Assembly (NCBI GenBank): GCA_012861695.1
Contig: JAAOOA010000161.1
Span: 124,001 to 188,000 of the forward strand
Source: Trematomus loennbergii
Lineage: Eukaryota > Chordata > Actinopteri > Perciformes > Nototheniidae
Reading direction: 5' to 3'
Length of the DNA stretch: 64,000 nucleotides
Below the pieces are notes generated by a model. That model searched no databases, was not told the DNA's origin, and saw nothing but the letters and a program-made list of their open reading frames with translations. Positions 22,075 through 34,015 of the stretch are shown piece by piece. The position numbers and the translations under genes were made by a program. Numbering within the stretch: the first letter of the stretch is position 1; each line of letters begins with the position of its first letter.

Positions 22075-22580
22075 CATACTTGCCAACCCTCCCGATTTTC
22101 GTGGGAGACTCCCGATTTCACTGCCCTCTCCCGGTTTCCTCCCGGGGTCATATTTCTCCCGCATTTCTCCCGATTTCTGACAAAATCAGATTTACTCACG
22201 ACTGTTTCCACTGAGGACTTTAATACAGCTACACCATTGTTTGGTTTCCATGGCAGCGCATCTCTTTAGTAGCGCGCGCAACTGAAAGTCTGAGAGGGTG
22301 TTCAGCATGGTGAGGAAGATAGTCACAGAACAAGAATGGACAACTTTACCCTCTGCTCACTCCTTTCCTGGTCCTCATCAAGGATGGTGCTACAGGCAGC
22401 AATGCATTGCACTTACAACTACAAGTATGTGTAGATGTTCTTTTCATCTTTAAAAGTCAGTTTCCCCGCTGCGAGGCTCCGGTGCTAACAGTTCTCCGGC
22501 GATCCACTAGCAACCCCCCCCCCCGGCGCGGTGGTTTTTAATTTCTCCCGATTTCTGAGGTCTCAAGGTTGGCAAGTATG
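22075..22580. mobile_element. 506-bp hAT-type non-autonomous element
   Basis: The ends CATACTTGCCAACC and GGTTGGCAAGTATG are perfect inverted repeats, flanked by the 8-bp duplication ATTATAAC (22067-22074 and 22581-22588). The open frame inside is not a gene. Confidence 0.92.
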
Positions 22581-22588
22581 ATTATAAC

Positions 22589-24012
22589 TTTGCTAACTAT
22601 TTGAAGTTCACCTGTTGAATGGTATTCTAAAGTAATGCTCATATGGATGTAGCTTAAATCTATTTGTTGTTTTGTGTCTTTGTGTGGCTCTTACGTTGGT
22701 TTTTGGAGTTTTCAATAAATTAGAAATCATCAGTCAAGTGTACGACCATCTTCTTCATATCTCGTATACATCAACATGTGTTCAGAGACTCTGAAACAGG
22801 AACAAAGACCCCCTCTCTTTTTGTCCTGATCCATCTGTATAAAAACCTGTCTGAAATCAGCTGATCAGATTTTGGTCACTTTATGATGTCACTATGTTTC
22901 TTTGAGTTGTGTTACCATTAGCCAATCACCAACCAATCCAGCTTTATAATCCTGAACGTTACCAAGCTCTGGGTTGCATTCGAATAGTCCATTTAGCTTA
23001 GGAACCTTCCTAACGGAGTGAAATGACCCGGAAGTCCCTCAGTGGCAGCCATGATAAGTGCCGTTCGAATTCTCTAAATTAAAAGGAAAGGAGGTTTCAA
23101 ACTTCCTTTATAACCTCCTTTAGCCTAGGAACCACTGGACCTCCCTAACCTAAAGGAGAGGAAAAATGCTGCCCCACAATGCCTTGCAGCCGCAGCATTT
23201 GCCGTCACACAACAGTCAGCCGTTCACAGAAACAACCGATTATGAACGAGAAATGATATCATGAAAGTTACGGTGCTTATTAAGCATTTTAAAACGTATG
23301 TGGTAAGTTGCCAAAGTGCTTTGTTTTGAACGTTCATCAGTATTATAATCAAAAAGAGAAATATGAACGTTAGTTTTAACTGAAATGATCAAATAAAGTC
23401 AACATTTCACAGTCTTTACTGAGCTGTGTGGGGTTTGTTCAACTTTTAAAAGATGTTTGAATGGTGATATACACAGTGATAGATGTTAAGGACTAACGTT
23501 TATAATAAATACATTTGTATTGATTTTAAGATCTTTTCATACAATCATACGTATTGGGATCATTTGTATTAATGTGGACCGGAGGGAGAGGGTGACGAGC
23601 ATAAGTTTCACTTTCCTTTTTTATTTCAATTCCAACTTTGGTCATGAAGAATATGTTTCTCTGTTGTCCACGTTCATAAAGCATAAAACAACAGCATCAG
23701 AGCACGTGCAGAGTCTCTAGATGAGTTTACAGTAGTCCCTCGTTCTTATTAAACATCCATGTTGTAGTCCGCTGTATAGAAAACTGTAGTTTCCATAGTT
23801 TCCCCACAGCAGCAGGCGCACATTTATGACCTCCGCTGGCGCATCATAAACACGTTGGATAGTGAAAGTGCAGTCGGATTCTCTAAAGTGCCGCAGTCTC
23901 TTCTCCTAAATCCTTTTGAATTCTCCTATCCACTATCCCTTAACCCCATGACGTTTCACTCCGAGGTCAAGGAATAGACGATAGGGTTAGAACTTAGGAG
24001 CTGTTTTTTTGG
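22589..24012. other. intergenic
   Basis: No exon is recognised. It contains a retroposon-like stretch near 22680 (TTTTCAATAAATTAG) and an inverted pair of TTCGAAT/CTCCTTT motifs at 22980-23160 that looks like an element of a few hundred bp. Confidence 0.45.
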
Positions 24013-25520
24013 AGTCTCTCCAGCTGTGTGCGTCACTCTTTAGTGTCCCTGGTCTCCAGCTGTGTGCGTCTTTAGTGTCCCCTGGTCTCCCAGCTGTGTG
24101 CGTCACTCTTTAGTGTCCCCTGGTCTCCCAGCTGTGTGCGTCACTCTTTAGTGTCCCTGGTCTCCCAGCTGTGTGCGTCACTCTTTAGTGTCCCCTGGTC
24201 TCCCAGCTGTGTGCGTCACTCTTTAGTGTCCCCTGGTCTCCCAGCTGTGTGCATCACTCTTTAGTGTCCCCTGGTCTCCAGCTGTGTGCGTCACTCTTTA
24301 GTGTCCCCTGGTCTCCCAGTTGTGTGCGTCACTCTTTAGTGTCCCCTGGTCTCCAGCTGTGTGCGTCACTCTTCATTGTCCCCTGGTCTCCCAGCTGTGT
24401 GCGTCACTCTTTAGTGTCCCCTGGTCTCCAGCTGTGTGCGTCACTCTTTAGTGTCCCCTGGTCTCCAGCTGTGTGCCTCACTCTTTAGTGTCCCCTGGTC
24501 TCCCAGCTGTGTGCTCACTCTTTAGTGTCCCCTGGTCTCCCAGCTGTGTGTGTCTCTCTTTAGTGTCCCCTGGTCTCCCAGCTGTGTGTGTCACTCTTTA
24601 GTGTCCCCTGGTCTCCCAGCTGTGTGCGTCACTCTTTAGTGTCCCCTGGTCTCCCAGCTGTGTGCGTCACTCTTTAGTGTCCCCTGGTCTCCAGCTGTGT
24701 GCGTCACTCTTTAGTGTCCCCTGGTCTCCCAGCTGTGTGCGTCACTCTTTAGTGTCCCCTGGTCTCCAGCTGTGTGCGTCACTCTTTAGTGTCCCTGGTC
24801 TCCCAGCTGTGTGCGTCACTCTTTAGTGTCCCCTGGTCTCCCAGCTGTGTGCGTCACTCTTTAGTGTCCCCTGGTCTCCCAGCTGTGTGCGTCACTCTTT
24901 AGTGTCCCCTGGTCTCCCAGCTGTGTGCGTCACTCTTTACTGTCCCCTGGTCTCCCAGCTGTGTGCGTCACTCTTTAGTGTCCCCTGGTCTCCAGCTGTG
25001 TGCGTCACTCTTTAGTGTCCCCTGGTCTCCCAGTGTGTGCGTCACTCTTTAGTGTCCCCTGGTCTCCAGCTGTGTGCGTCACTCTTTATTGTCCCCTGGT
25101 CTCCCAGCTGTGTGCGTCACTCTTTAGTGTCCCCTGGTCCCCCAGCTGTGTGCGTCACTCTTTAGTGTCCCCTGGTCTCCCAGCTTGTGCGTCACTCTTT
25201 AGTGTCCCCTGGTCCCCCAGCTGTGTGCGTCACTCTTTAGTGTCCCCTGGTCTCCCAGCTTTGTGCGTCACTCTTTAGTGTCCCCTGGTCTCCAGCTGTG
25301 TGCGTCACTCTTTAGTATCCCCTGGTCTCCCAGCTGTGTGCGTCACTCTTTAGTGTCCCCTGGTCCCAGCTGTGTGCGTCACTCTTTAGTGTCCCCTGGT
25401 CTCCCAGCTGTGTGCATCACTCTTTAGTGTCCCCTGGTCTCCAGCTGTGTGCGTCACTCTTTAGTGTCCCCTGGTCTCCCAGCTTTGTGCGTCACTCTTT
25501 AGTGTCCCCTGGTCTCCATT
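24013..25520. repeat. roughly 39-bp minisatellite, about 38 copies
   Basis: The unit reads CTCTTTAGTGTCCCCTGGTC then TCCCAGCTGTGTGCGTCA. Copies differ mostly by one-base changes in the CCC runs (CTCCAGC versus CTCCCAGC). Units are contiguous with no unique spacers. Confidence 0.97.
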
Positions 25521-25717
25521 GTGTTTTGAGCTTCTTCAGCGTTTGGTTTCTGCAGCTTTTAGTAAACGCTGCGCATGTTTCCTCAAGTTGCTGAATGTTC
25601 TCTAAATGCTGCATGTGATGTCAAGTTGCTGAAGATGTTTCTTCATGTGGAACATTTGTGAGTTTATATCTGCATCCTTTCTGAAGCTGCAGCGCGTTTG
25701 CCAACACAGTCTCACTC

Positions 25718-26052
25718 ATATCATATTATACACAGCTAGGTGTAGTTATGCAATGAATGAAAAACTTGGGTCGCAGGTTCCTCAACAGTGCATTACAAGA
25801 CATCTATCAATATGTGTATACCTCCAGCAATGTTAACTATGTTAAGCACTTATTTTAACTGATATTATACATATGTATTATACTCTTATAAGATGTATGT
25901 AGATAGTATAAGAAATGTGCAGAATATGACAATGTAATGGTGGAGGTACACACATATTGATAGATGTCTTGTAATGCACTGTTGAGGAACCTGCGACCCA
26001 AGTTTTTCATTCATTGCATAACTCCACCGTAGTTGTGTATAATATGATATGC
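25718..26052. repeat. inverted repeat, likely inverted retroposon tail
   Basis: Arms of about 110 bp at 25718-25828 and 25940-26052 are reverse complements (GGTCGCAGGTTCCTCAACAG versus CTGTTGAGGAACCTGCGACC). They are followed by AATAAACCTTAAATCTTGAA, a fish LINE-like tail. The layout fits 5' inversion during retrotransposition (twin priming). Confidence 0.75.
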
Positions 26053-27147
26053 CAATAAACCTTAAATCTTGAAATCTTGAATGGGATGTGCAAAATAGTC
26101 ATTATATACAGTCTTTGATTAACTATTAGTAGAGAATAACGACGAGTAAAGAATATACTTTATAGGGATCCTATTAATATCTAATAATACAATTATAAAA
26201 TGCAATAACGTGCTTTAACCAGTAGGATCCCTTTCTATCAGCTGTGCACCGTTATGGTGTAAATACAGCCTATCTACCAATTGGATCAAATATAAAAGTC
26301 AGCCGAATTAGTGTTGATACTGCAAGGAGACGTATTGTGTGAAAAGAAATGTAAGATGTTGTTTAATTGCTTATATATTTAAGATCCACGTCACGTTTTC
26401 AGTTTTGGCGGCAGTTCCTGTTTGTCTAGAAGTCTTGTCATCAGGGCTCTATACATAGAGTTAACTACGGCAGATATGTCATATTTAATGCAGCCGAAAC
26501 GTGTATTACAATGCCGTTATGTGATGACTTTCAAAGAGAAAAGCAAGCACACTCGGAATAATGTATTATTTAATTTTTGTATACAGTCTATGGTTGCTAC
26601 AGAGGATTGTGGGTAATGTCCGTCAAACTTCCGGGTTCCTCCATGGGACCTTATTTCGGAAAAGTTATGCATTGAAGTCAATGGAGAGAGAAAGATTATC
26701 TTTCGATCCCGTTTGAATTGTGCCACGAATTACACATATGATGTTTGTTAATCTTAAATAATAATTTCCATGTCAAAAAAGTCACAGTTTGTCGTAAAAC
26801 TGTTGAAATATAAGACTATGAAATGTGTGTGTATGTACAGCTCTCAACATGCCCAGACTTGTAGTGATTTTCACCTCTTTTAATACTTTTAATACCACAT
26901 TACGTCACACGTTTGATGCGCGCCCGTGATTGAAAATCTCGTTATTTAAAAAATACGGGGAATACGGATCTCGGGGTCTCCCTGCTCCCTGTGCGCAGAT
27001 GCGACGCGTCATATGACGTCACATGTTTGGCATGTCTCGATTGAATATGCTTTATTTAAAACTAAAACAAGGACAATAAACAAAGCAGTCTTCACAACGG
27101 CCGGACAAAATACTTTGAGCCGCCCTATAGCCAAAGCCCGAGACACT
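26053..27147. other. intergenic
   Basis: No gene is recognised. A short block TGCAATAACGTGCTTTAACC at 26202 recurs at 11533. Confidence 0.4.
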
Positions 27148-27155
27148 GTTTAAAG

Positions 27156-28097
27156 CAGTGGTTCTCAACTGGTCAGGCCTCGGGACCCACTTTTTACTTG
27201 GTCAATAGATCGTGACCCAACATTTTGAAGCACTCAAATCTATTCAACAAAAATCGTGCCGTAATATATACGCTTTTCAGAATACAATATTAATAAAAGT
27301 GAAGTACAGTGCATATATCCCTTCACAGAACTAAAGTATGCTTTTAAAAAAGGTTTAATGAGATGATGGAATCAAAGCTGAACTATATAAAAAGGCACAC
27401 ATGCTGAAAACCCAACCCCAGCAGGGGGGTCTGGGGGGATTCTCCCCCAGGAGATTTTTAGAAATACTAACATAAACTACGCATTCTGGTACACTCTGAG
27501 AAGGAAATAAATAAATCTATTACTACCCGACATATTAATAATATTTTATGCCATTGTTTGTTTTTCACTTAGTTCTGACAGCTTGCTGAGAGAAGAGTAA
27601 AGAGGAGATTCTGTGTGACTTACTTTAAATTGTGGGTAAGGGTAGATAGCCCCCATTGTTCTGTGACCTGTCGATCATCAAACCGGGGGTCATATTTCAT
27701 TATGTGTTCATTTCTATCTGAAGTTGTACCCATGGATGTATAAAGAATAGTTCTACCTCAGTTATTCTCCGTGGGGAGTTCCGGCAACAATCTTGATTCT
27801 GATTGGCCAGAAGACTCGAAAAAACATCAGCAGAGATGTTTTATTGAGAAGATGATCACTACGTGACAGAAGTTTTCAAAACCATTTATGGTCTCCGGTA
27901 CTTCCAGTCCAACGCCTACTGCATGCACAGCGTTAGAAAATCGGTCCTTCAAAATAAAAGTTTGCATTTTTTCCCAAAAAAAAAAAAAAATCCAATTTTT
28001 TTTTCAACTTTTTTTTCTTCACTCACACATCCGCGACCCACTTGAAACGGGTCCGCGACCCACTTTTGGGTCGCGACCCACCAGTTGAGAACCACTG
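27156..28097. mobile_element. 942-bp hAT-type non-autonomous element
   Basis: The ends CAGTGGTTCTCAACTGGT and ACCAGTTGAGAACCACTG are exact inverted repeats. The 8-bp duplication is GTTTAAAG (27148-27155 and 28098-28105). The subterminal GGGTCGCGACCCAC palindrome is typical of Charlie-like hAT ends. The interior is non-coding. Confidence 0.93.
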
Positions 28098-28105
28098 GTT
28101 TAAAG

Positions 28106-28769
28106 CATAATAAAGACAATATATAGAGAGCATAATGGAAAATAACGTATCTATGCCACAATTTTAGATGCCGGGTAGCAATAAAGATAACACCATTAAA
28201 CAGTTACACAACATAACAGACATAATATCGATAGCAGCGTCCCTAGCAACCACCTTGGTAACAATGAAAACGTTGTATTTACACAATTTCCTGAAGTATT
28301 CTTCGTAATAACTAGCAAACTAAAGATCATGTACATCCACTGCACACATAATCTGAAATAACAACTCATATTTCTCGCATCAAATGACATCAAAACGCAT
28401 TTTAATGGCCAAACTAACCTTAAAATAGGCATTTTCTACCGAGAATAAAACGAAGGTCGGCCATGTTTTTTAATTTCTGCGGAGAGAAAGTTGAAGATCA
28501 CGTGACATAGACGCCAGCCATTGGAAATGAATGGTGAAAAAAAACGTAGGGATCCTACAATTTCAGAGGCGTTTTTGTAGAAATATTACGTCCCAAGTTG
28601 TGGACCAACGTAGTATTACACGTTTAGATGTGAGACTGGGTTGGCTGAGCTGAGCAGAGCACACACACACACACATCATGCGCCTTGGTGACCGGACATC
28701 TCCTTCATAAAACGAGTAATAGGGGGAATAATCGGGCAGTTCGATGTGCGTAGAGGTGTGTGTGTGTGT

Positions 28770-28844
<75 letters not shown>

Positions 28845-28866
28845 TGTGTGTTGTGTGTGTGTGTAT

Positions 28867-28902
<36 letters not shown>

Positions 28903-29539
28903 GTGTGTGTGGTTAACACGTAGCAGCCTGCAGTCACTCTTAAGCTGTTTCTGATGAAGGTAAACACAGTAAAGGCACAGCTCTTTACCTGCTGGTGCTG
29001 CACTTCTCAGAGGCGGAGTATACGTCCCGCTGCCTCCTGATGCTGCAGCCATTCATGAAGTGAAGGAGGGTTTCCTTCTATAAAACAGCTGTGGGTAGCA
29101 GATACCGTGAGAGTCCCGGACATTAATTCATAGATCAAGGCAGACTGGTTTACTCTCCTGTTTTGCCAATCCGGTGCTTAAACAAATAGCTCTACACCCC
29201 TGGCCGACATGTCCTTAAATGAAGTCCGAGTTTGAAATATATCTCAAATAATGTATGCACCACCATTTCCCCACATACATAACAGTCTGCAATCAAACGG
29301 TTGTCTCCTGTGCGCTCCTCTTCCTACTTGGCGCACCGGTAACATTCTCGTGCGCACAAGAGGCTGAGCCGCCGAATCCCTCGGAACATCATAAAAGCCA
29401 TTTTCAACGCTTTCTGGTGGAAGTTTAACTAGCTACTGGATGAAATAATATCACTGGTATCGGTGCGAAAATTAAAGAAAAACATTATGATAAAATATTT
29501 TATATATTTATAATTCTGCAAATATTCCGATAAACTCAC
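28106..29539. other. intergenic with GT microsatellite
   Basis: A GT/TG repeat with several interruptions occupies 28757-28911. No exon is recognised. Confidence 0.5.
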
Positions 29540-29575
29540 AGCTACCGGTCCGCGGCCCGGGGGTGGGAACCCCTG
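29540..29575. mobile_element. right end of a hAT element
   Basis: ACCGGTCCGCGGCCCGGGGG then TGGGAACCCCTG is a classic hAT terminal inverted repeat. I did not find a matching left end nearby. Confidence 0.55.
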
Positions 29576-30284
29576 AGCTAAAGGACTCTCTGGTGATTAG
29601 ATTGTAAACTTTAGTCTAAATTATCTCAGTGGGTCTCAAACGGTTTGGTCATCTATGTAAACAAAATATCTCCATCTATTTAATAACATTGTAAAAAATA
29701 AACTTAAGAAATCATTCCAATGTGTGCTATAGGTCAGTAAAAATAAAAGTACAGTTTGAAAGGGGAGTGATTAGTCAAATATGCATAAATAAAAAGATAG
29801 GATGCAGACTAGGTAAGATAAAGATAGGAGAGAGGAGTTTATCAATGATGTGTTATTGCTTGTGAGCATATTCTAATGGTTTATTGATTATTGAAATATA
29901 TACAGTTCTGTTTCATATGAGTGTTGAGAGTTGTATGCATAACTCTCTTAATTTTGCTGTCACCAGATTGATGCCTTTAACTTCAATTAAAAGAAAAAAA
30001 TCTTCGGACCCCCCTAGAGGAGGTGAGGTCCCCCACAAATAGAGCAGGTTCACATGGAGAGGACACTAGATCAATCTACACACTCATCATATACACTACA
30101 TATTTTTCTTGGATTTTTTAACACCATAGTCCCTAATATATGTATAGAAAGGCAGGAAATGGAATTACTTCTCAGACCAAAGTTACACCCATGGGTAAAG
30201 GCTTATTTCTTATTTATGACTTACAGCTTTGAGACATTTACTGTATTTACGTTCATTGAGATGCTTTTCTTTCTTTGTGTGCAG

Positions 30285-30706
30285 GAGAAATCCATCTTTG
30301 ATCTAAAATCCAGTGGAATTCTTGAGACGGAAGCAATTGTTGTGAAAGTTGTTAAAAATCCGGGCTGCTCAAATACGACACCAAGACAAAGAAAGGGAAG
30401 TTTTATTTTTATCTGGACGTCGCCGACGAGACGGCCAGCGTCAAACTGATGGTGTACGGAAAAGATCTCCATCGACAAATCAAAGAGGGGAGCTCCTACA
30501 TCTTCAGGGATCTAATAATAGATGGAATATATGTGAAGGTTAACGCATCGAGCAAAGTGTCAGAAACAAAACCTGTCATCGTCCCGGAGGAGTTCGAGAG
30601 AGAAGCTGAGAGACTGCTTTGTCCTGAGAGTCCACTGACCTCCATTAAAGACATCAAATCATCTCCTCCCCAGACACACGTGAGCGTCAAAGGAACCGTC
30701 ACCGAG
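30285..30706 (+). CDS. OB1 exon: first OB-fold and inter-fold linker, HIN-like
   Basis: The acceptor is TTTCTTTGTGTGCAG and the donor ACCGAG then GTGAGT. The predicted product runs: a lead (Leu-Lys-Ser-Ser-Gly-Ile-Leu-Glu), a first strand set (Ala-Ile-Val-Val-Lys-Val-Val-Lys-Asn), a basic loop, Gly-Lys-Phe-Tyr-Phe-Tyr-Leu-Asp-Val-Ala-Asp-Glu, then Ser-Val-Lys-Leu-Met-Val-Tyr-Gly, a Lys-Glu-Gly-Ser-Ser-Tyr turn, and Ile-Tyr-Val-Lys-Val-Asn-Ala. After that comes a linker with Ile-Val-Pro-Glu-Glu-Phe and Ile-Lys-Asp-Ile-Lys, ending Val-Lys-Gly-Thr-Val-Thr-Glu. This order parallels the first OB fold and linker of the HIN-200 domain. One base is missing near 30364 in a G run (frame before and after is clear). 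Length is 422 nt, or 423 with that base, giving phase 0 at both ends. Confidence 0.65.
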
Positions 30707-30940
30707 GTGAGTTCAAACTGCAGACCTACTTCATGCATGGAGCCTGGTTAGGTTGGTAATGCATTCAACAAATGTGTCTTTTAGATTTTTTAAATGCCTT
30801 TTCAAGATCTTAGAAACTATTTATTGACGGATAACTAAAGATAAACTAATGGACCAATTCTATTTATCAAACAAAGGCAGTTTGTTTAAACATTTTGTGA
30901 AAATAATCATTGTTGTGCTTTCTCTGCTGCTTTTTTTCAG

Positions 30941-31168
30941 ATTGATCCCGCTGAAAAAGTGAAGGTGAAGAAGAAGAAGACGAAGTCGAATCAGCAAAAG
31001 TTAAACTGAAACAGGAAGCTGAGGAAATCAGCGTCACCATGTGGGCGAGGCCACCAAGCAGAGCAAAGACCTTTCAGTCGGAGACGTCCTTCTTCTGAAC
31101 AACATGAAGCCCAATGAGTACTTAGGAAAGTGTCTCTCAACTCAACTACATTCACCAAAATCACCAAG
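30941..31168 (+). CDS. OB2 exon: second OB-fold, HIN-like
   Basis: The acceptor is TTTTTTTCAG and the donor ACCAAG then GTACCT. It begins Ile-Asp-Pro-Ala-Glu-Lys with a very basic run (Lys-Val-Lys-Lys-Lys-Lys-Thr-Lys), then Ile-Ser-Val-Thr-Met-Trp, Leu-Ser-Val-Gly-Asp-Val-Leu-Leu-Leu, and a final strand ending Phe-Thr-Lys-Ile-Thr-Lys. The strand order, the Gly-Asp before a hydrophobic strand and the ending match the second OB fold of HIN-200 domains in outline. Three one-base breaks (near 30993, 31043 and 31133) interrupt the frame, two of them next to G runs. With them restored the length is 231 nt, phase 0 to 0. It is either a pseudogene or affected by assembly error. Confidence 0.6.
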
Positions 31169-31219
31169 GTACCTGCAGCCTCCAGTTACACAAGTTTAAT
31201 CTGTGATGACAGCTTGTCT

Positions 31220-31440
31220 CAAAATGTCAAATTCTGACTTTTTCCTGAAAATCACAAGATTCAGATTTTTTCCTCAAAATCTAAAACCGCTGATTTTTCC
31301 TCAAGATTCAGATTTTTTCCCAGAATATCCAAATTCTGACTTTTCCTCAAAATGTAATTTTTTTCTCTCTAAATCTTAAAATTCTGACTTTTTCCCCAAT
31401 ATCTCAAAATTCTGACTTTTTTCTTCAAAATTCTGACTGT
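31220..31440. repeat. degenerate TCAAAATTCTGACTTTTT tract
   Basis: About ten loosely repeated units of TCTCAAAATTCTGACTTTTT with many indels, in the intron after OB2. The same kind of tract follows all three C-terminal exons. Confidence 0.8.
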
Positions 31441-31636
31441 GATAATAAAAATACAATAAAATAAGTAATGATCCCTCGATAAAATAAAGGACGACATAAG
31501 ACAAAATCAATAAATAAGGAAATAAGACTAATAACTATTAGAAATCAAATGGTGATGTGCTAATACAAAGCCAACCTGAAAAGAGTGTTAAAATGATATT
31601 CCTGGCGGCTTGTTCCACAGAAGACATCATATGAAG

Positions 31637-32843
31637 CTAGGCCTGTCGCGATAAGCAATTCATTGACTTATCGTACGATAAATAAAAATGAACTCGATAA
31701 CTTTACTGACCTTGATAAATTGCCGTTTACATGCGTGTTTGTTTACATAAGGATGTGAAACAGCATTTTAGCCAGGCGCGCTGTGTCTGCCGGCCAGGCG
31801 CGCTGTGAGGGGCGGGGCTCACACACAGCAGGTCAGGACACTCCGCGTGCAGCAGTGTAGCAGCCAAATGAATAATATAGAGACAAGCAGGAGACAACGT
31901 GTGACTTACTCGAGGGGAATTTAAATGTGGTGGAATTGGTTGCAAAACCTAATTCACATCTCCGGTGTGGGAATATTTGGGATTTAAGCCAAATCAACGA
32001 GGCGAACCTACGGACTTGAATTGCCCTTTTCCACCAAACCGGTTCCAGAGCCAGTTCCGGGCTACAGCCTAATTTAGCTCTGTTTCTTCCTATTTCCACC
32101 GCAGCGGAGCCGGCTCTAAGCACCAAAAACCGGTTCTTAGCTGACCCACTCGGCTGCCCGGCAAGAACCAAGAACCAATACTTCACGCTTAATTCGGAGG
32201 GGGCAAGATTAACCTGAACAATAACAGTTAGTGGCGAGTACGGCAAATACAAGTTGTAAAAGCAGTAGCGCTGAGCAAAGTTACCAGAACGTGACCACAC
32301 ACTTATAAAAAAAACACACTTTATAAAGTCAGGCAACACTAACCAGGCTTAATGTGATTCTGTTTATTTTTACCTTACTTTGACCATCCGTTCGCTGTTA
32401 TTGATTATTGTGGAGAGCAGGCAGACGTTTTGTTTGTATATAGCAGCTATCGGATGGAATCAATACATACTGAAACACATTCACTTATTATCAGGGTTGA
32501 GAAGTAGTTATTCATTTAATCTGGCTTCGTATGATAAAAGAAACACAATCAGCGACCCGACGTAGTCCCCTATTGTTGTTGTGTGAGCGGCGTTTGGGAG
32601 AAACGTAAACCGACGTAAACGGTGATGTCATGACGCAGCAGCGGCAGCCCATTTCATTTGCAATGTTGAATGTTCATAAAAGTTCTGTTTGAAAGGATGT
32701 ACTTGAATTATTATTATATATTATCATTATGTCAGTGGTCTAAAATGGTCTTACAACGGTGCCGACAATATTATAGTTTATCGCAATAATTTCCGTAAAA
32801 ATGTATCGTCCAACAAAATTAATTATCGTTGAGAGCCTAATGG
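31637..32843. mobile_element. dispersed DNA element in the last intron
   Basis: The left end TAGGCCTGTCGCGATAA and the right end TTATCGTTGAGAGCCTA (intact form TTATCGTGACAGGCCTA in the duplicate at 13604) are inverted repeats. The interior includes a second unit starting near 32035. A target duplication could not be fixed. Confidence 0.6.
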
Positions 32844-32949
32844 GAGCTAAATAGCCCCCAAAACAAAATGCTCCTCACATTAATCTGAAGACTTTATTTG
32901 ATGTTTCTCACGTCCTGAAACATTGGACCGTTAACGTGTCTTCATGCAG

Positions 32950-33210
32950 GTTCAAAGTGTCGGCATCCAGAAAGTGACTCTCAAGATTAGAGGGATCATG
33001 AAAGCCATGCTGAAGGAGACTCAACTGGAGGTGGAATTAGACACGAAGCTGCACACGCTCGTCGTGGCGTCTCGACTTCTGGCGAAAACGCTCGACTTCC
33101 AGCTGAAGAAAGGCTTTCGTGATGATCTCCTTGAAAGAATACCGCTCTCAGTGGAGGCTGAAATACAAGGAAACAGAATCATCAAAATGGCAGTCCCTGA
33201 GAACATCTGA
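32950..33210 (+). CDS. C-terminal exon of PYD/OB gene, copy C
   Basis: The acceptor is TTCATGCAG. The exon opens in phase 0 directly after OB2 (phase 0 donor) and encodes 86 residues, ending Pro-Glu-Asn-Ile-stop. It starts Val-Gln-Ser-Val-Gly-Ile-Gln-Lys and contains an invariant block Glu-Arg-Ile-Pro-Leu-Ser-Val-Glu-Ala-Glu-Ile-Gln-Gly-Asn shared by all three copies. It is the natural last exon of the gene because it follows OB1 and OB2 in order. The fold is unknown. It extends beyond what a HIN domain would need. Poly(A) signal at 33484. Confidence 0.7.
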   Translation, partial: VQSVGIQKVTLKIRGIMKAMLKETQLEVELDTKLHTLVVASRLLAKTLDFQLKKGFRDDLLERIPLSVEAEIQGNRIIKMAVPENI

Positions 33211-33229
33211 AGGGGAGTTCTGCAATGAA

Positions 33230-33420
33230 TTTTTTCCTCAAAATCTGAAACTTCGACATTTTTACTTTTGCAAAATATCAAAAAAATTCTGACTTTTTGG
33301 TAAAAAGCTTGAAAGTTTACTTTTTGAAAAGATTTAAAATGTTGATTTTTTTCTCAAAATTCTGACTTTTTTCTCAAAATCTCAAAATTCTGACTTTTAA
33401 AAAAACTAAATCTTAATTTA
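33230..33420. repeat. degenerate TCAAAATTCTGACTTTTT tract in 3' UTR
   Basis: It follows the stop of copy C. Equivalent tracts lie at 14030-14130 (copy B) and 2150-2330 (copy A). Confidence 0.8.
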
Positions 33421-33483
33421 ATAATTTATCTCCCTGTTTTTGATAGCTTGTTTTGAAGTTATTAGTTTAATTAACTTTACATT

Positions 33484-33489
33484 AATAAA
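33484..33489 (+). terminator. candidate poly(A) signal for the PYD/OB gene
   Basis: AATAAA in TAATAAAGAACCTGG, 274 bp behind the stop codon of copy C and conserved behind copy B. Confidence 0.5.
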
Positions 33490-33714
33490 GAACCTGGTAT
33501 TATTGTTGTGTTTATGAAATGGTCAATGTTCAGCGATCCAGAATCAGAAAAACAACGTAAACTAACAATAATTATCATGTATTTGAAATGTATTTTTACA
33601 TGTATTTATTTCATTTACATTTTTTTTTTGTATTATAACGTAATTAACTAATTAAAAACGTTCCCCTATTCAAAGTTCCCCCAGTAATTTATTTTGTTTA
33701 CTTTAGTAAACTTT

Positions 33715-34015
33715 TATTTGTTTTTAAAGCCCTAAATGGGCTGGCTCCGGCCTATATAGCTGAACTCCTCCATCGCTACACCCCAGCCAGAGCTTTAAGG
33801 TCTGCTGACGAGCTGCTGCTGGTAGTGCCCAAGACCAGGCTCAAAACCCGAGGGCACCGAGCCTTCGTAGCAGCTGGCCCAGGCTCTGGAACACTCTGCC
33901 CTCCATGTGAGGTCGGCCCAGACCCTAGGGTTTTTAAAATCAACACTAAAAACTCACTTCTTCTCCCTGGCCTTCTAGTCAGAGCGGAGCACGACTCCTG
34001 ACATTTCCCTGTGTT
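33715..34015 (+). mobile_element. non-LTR retrotransposon ORF2 C-terminal fragment
   Basis: It reads Leu-Asn-Gly-Leu-Ala-Pro-Ala-Tyr-Ile, then Leu-Leu-His-Arg-Tyr-Thr-Pro, Leu-Leu-Val-Val-Pro-Lys-Thr-Arg-Leu-Lys-Thr-Arg-Gly, and (after a one-base shift) Arg-Leu-Trp-Asn-Thr-Leu-Pro. This is the standard C-terminus of teleost LINE reverse transcriptases. It is broken by frameshift and stop. Confidence 0.85.

Noticed and set aside
24013..25520. CRISPR-like array
   Set aside because: The units are contiguous with no unique spacers, in a vertebrate genome. It is a minisatellite.
30285..31168. Firm assignment of the exons to the HIN-200 family
   Set aside because: Similarity is in strand order and a few residues only. 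Without a profile or structure comparison it is kept as HIN-like tandem OB, not as a named family member.
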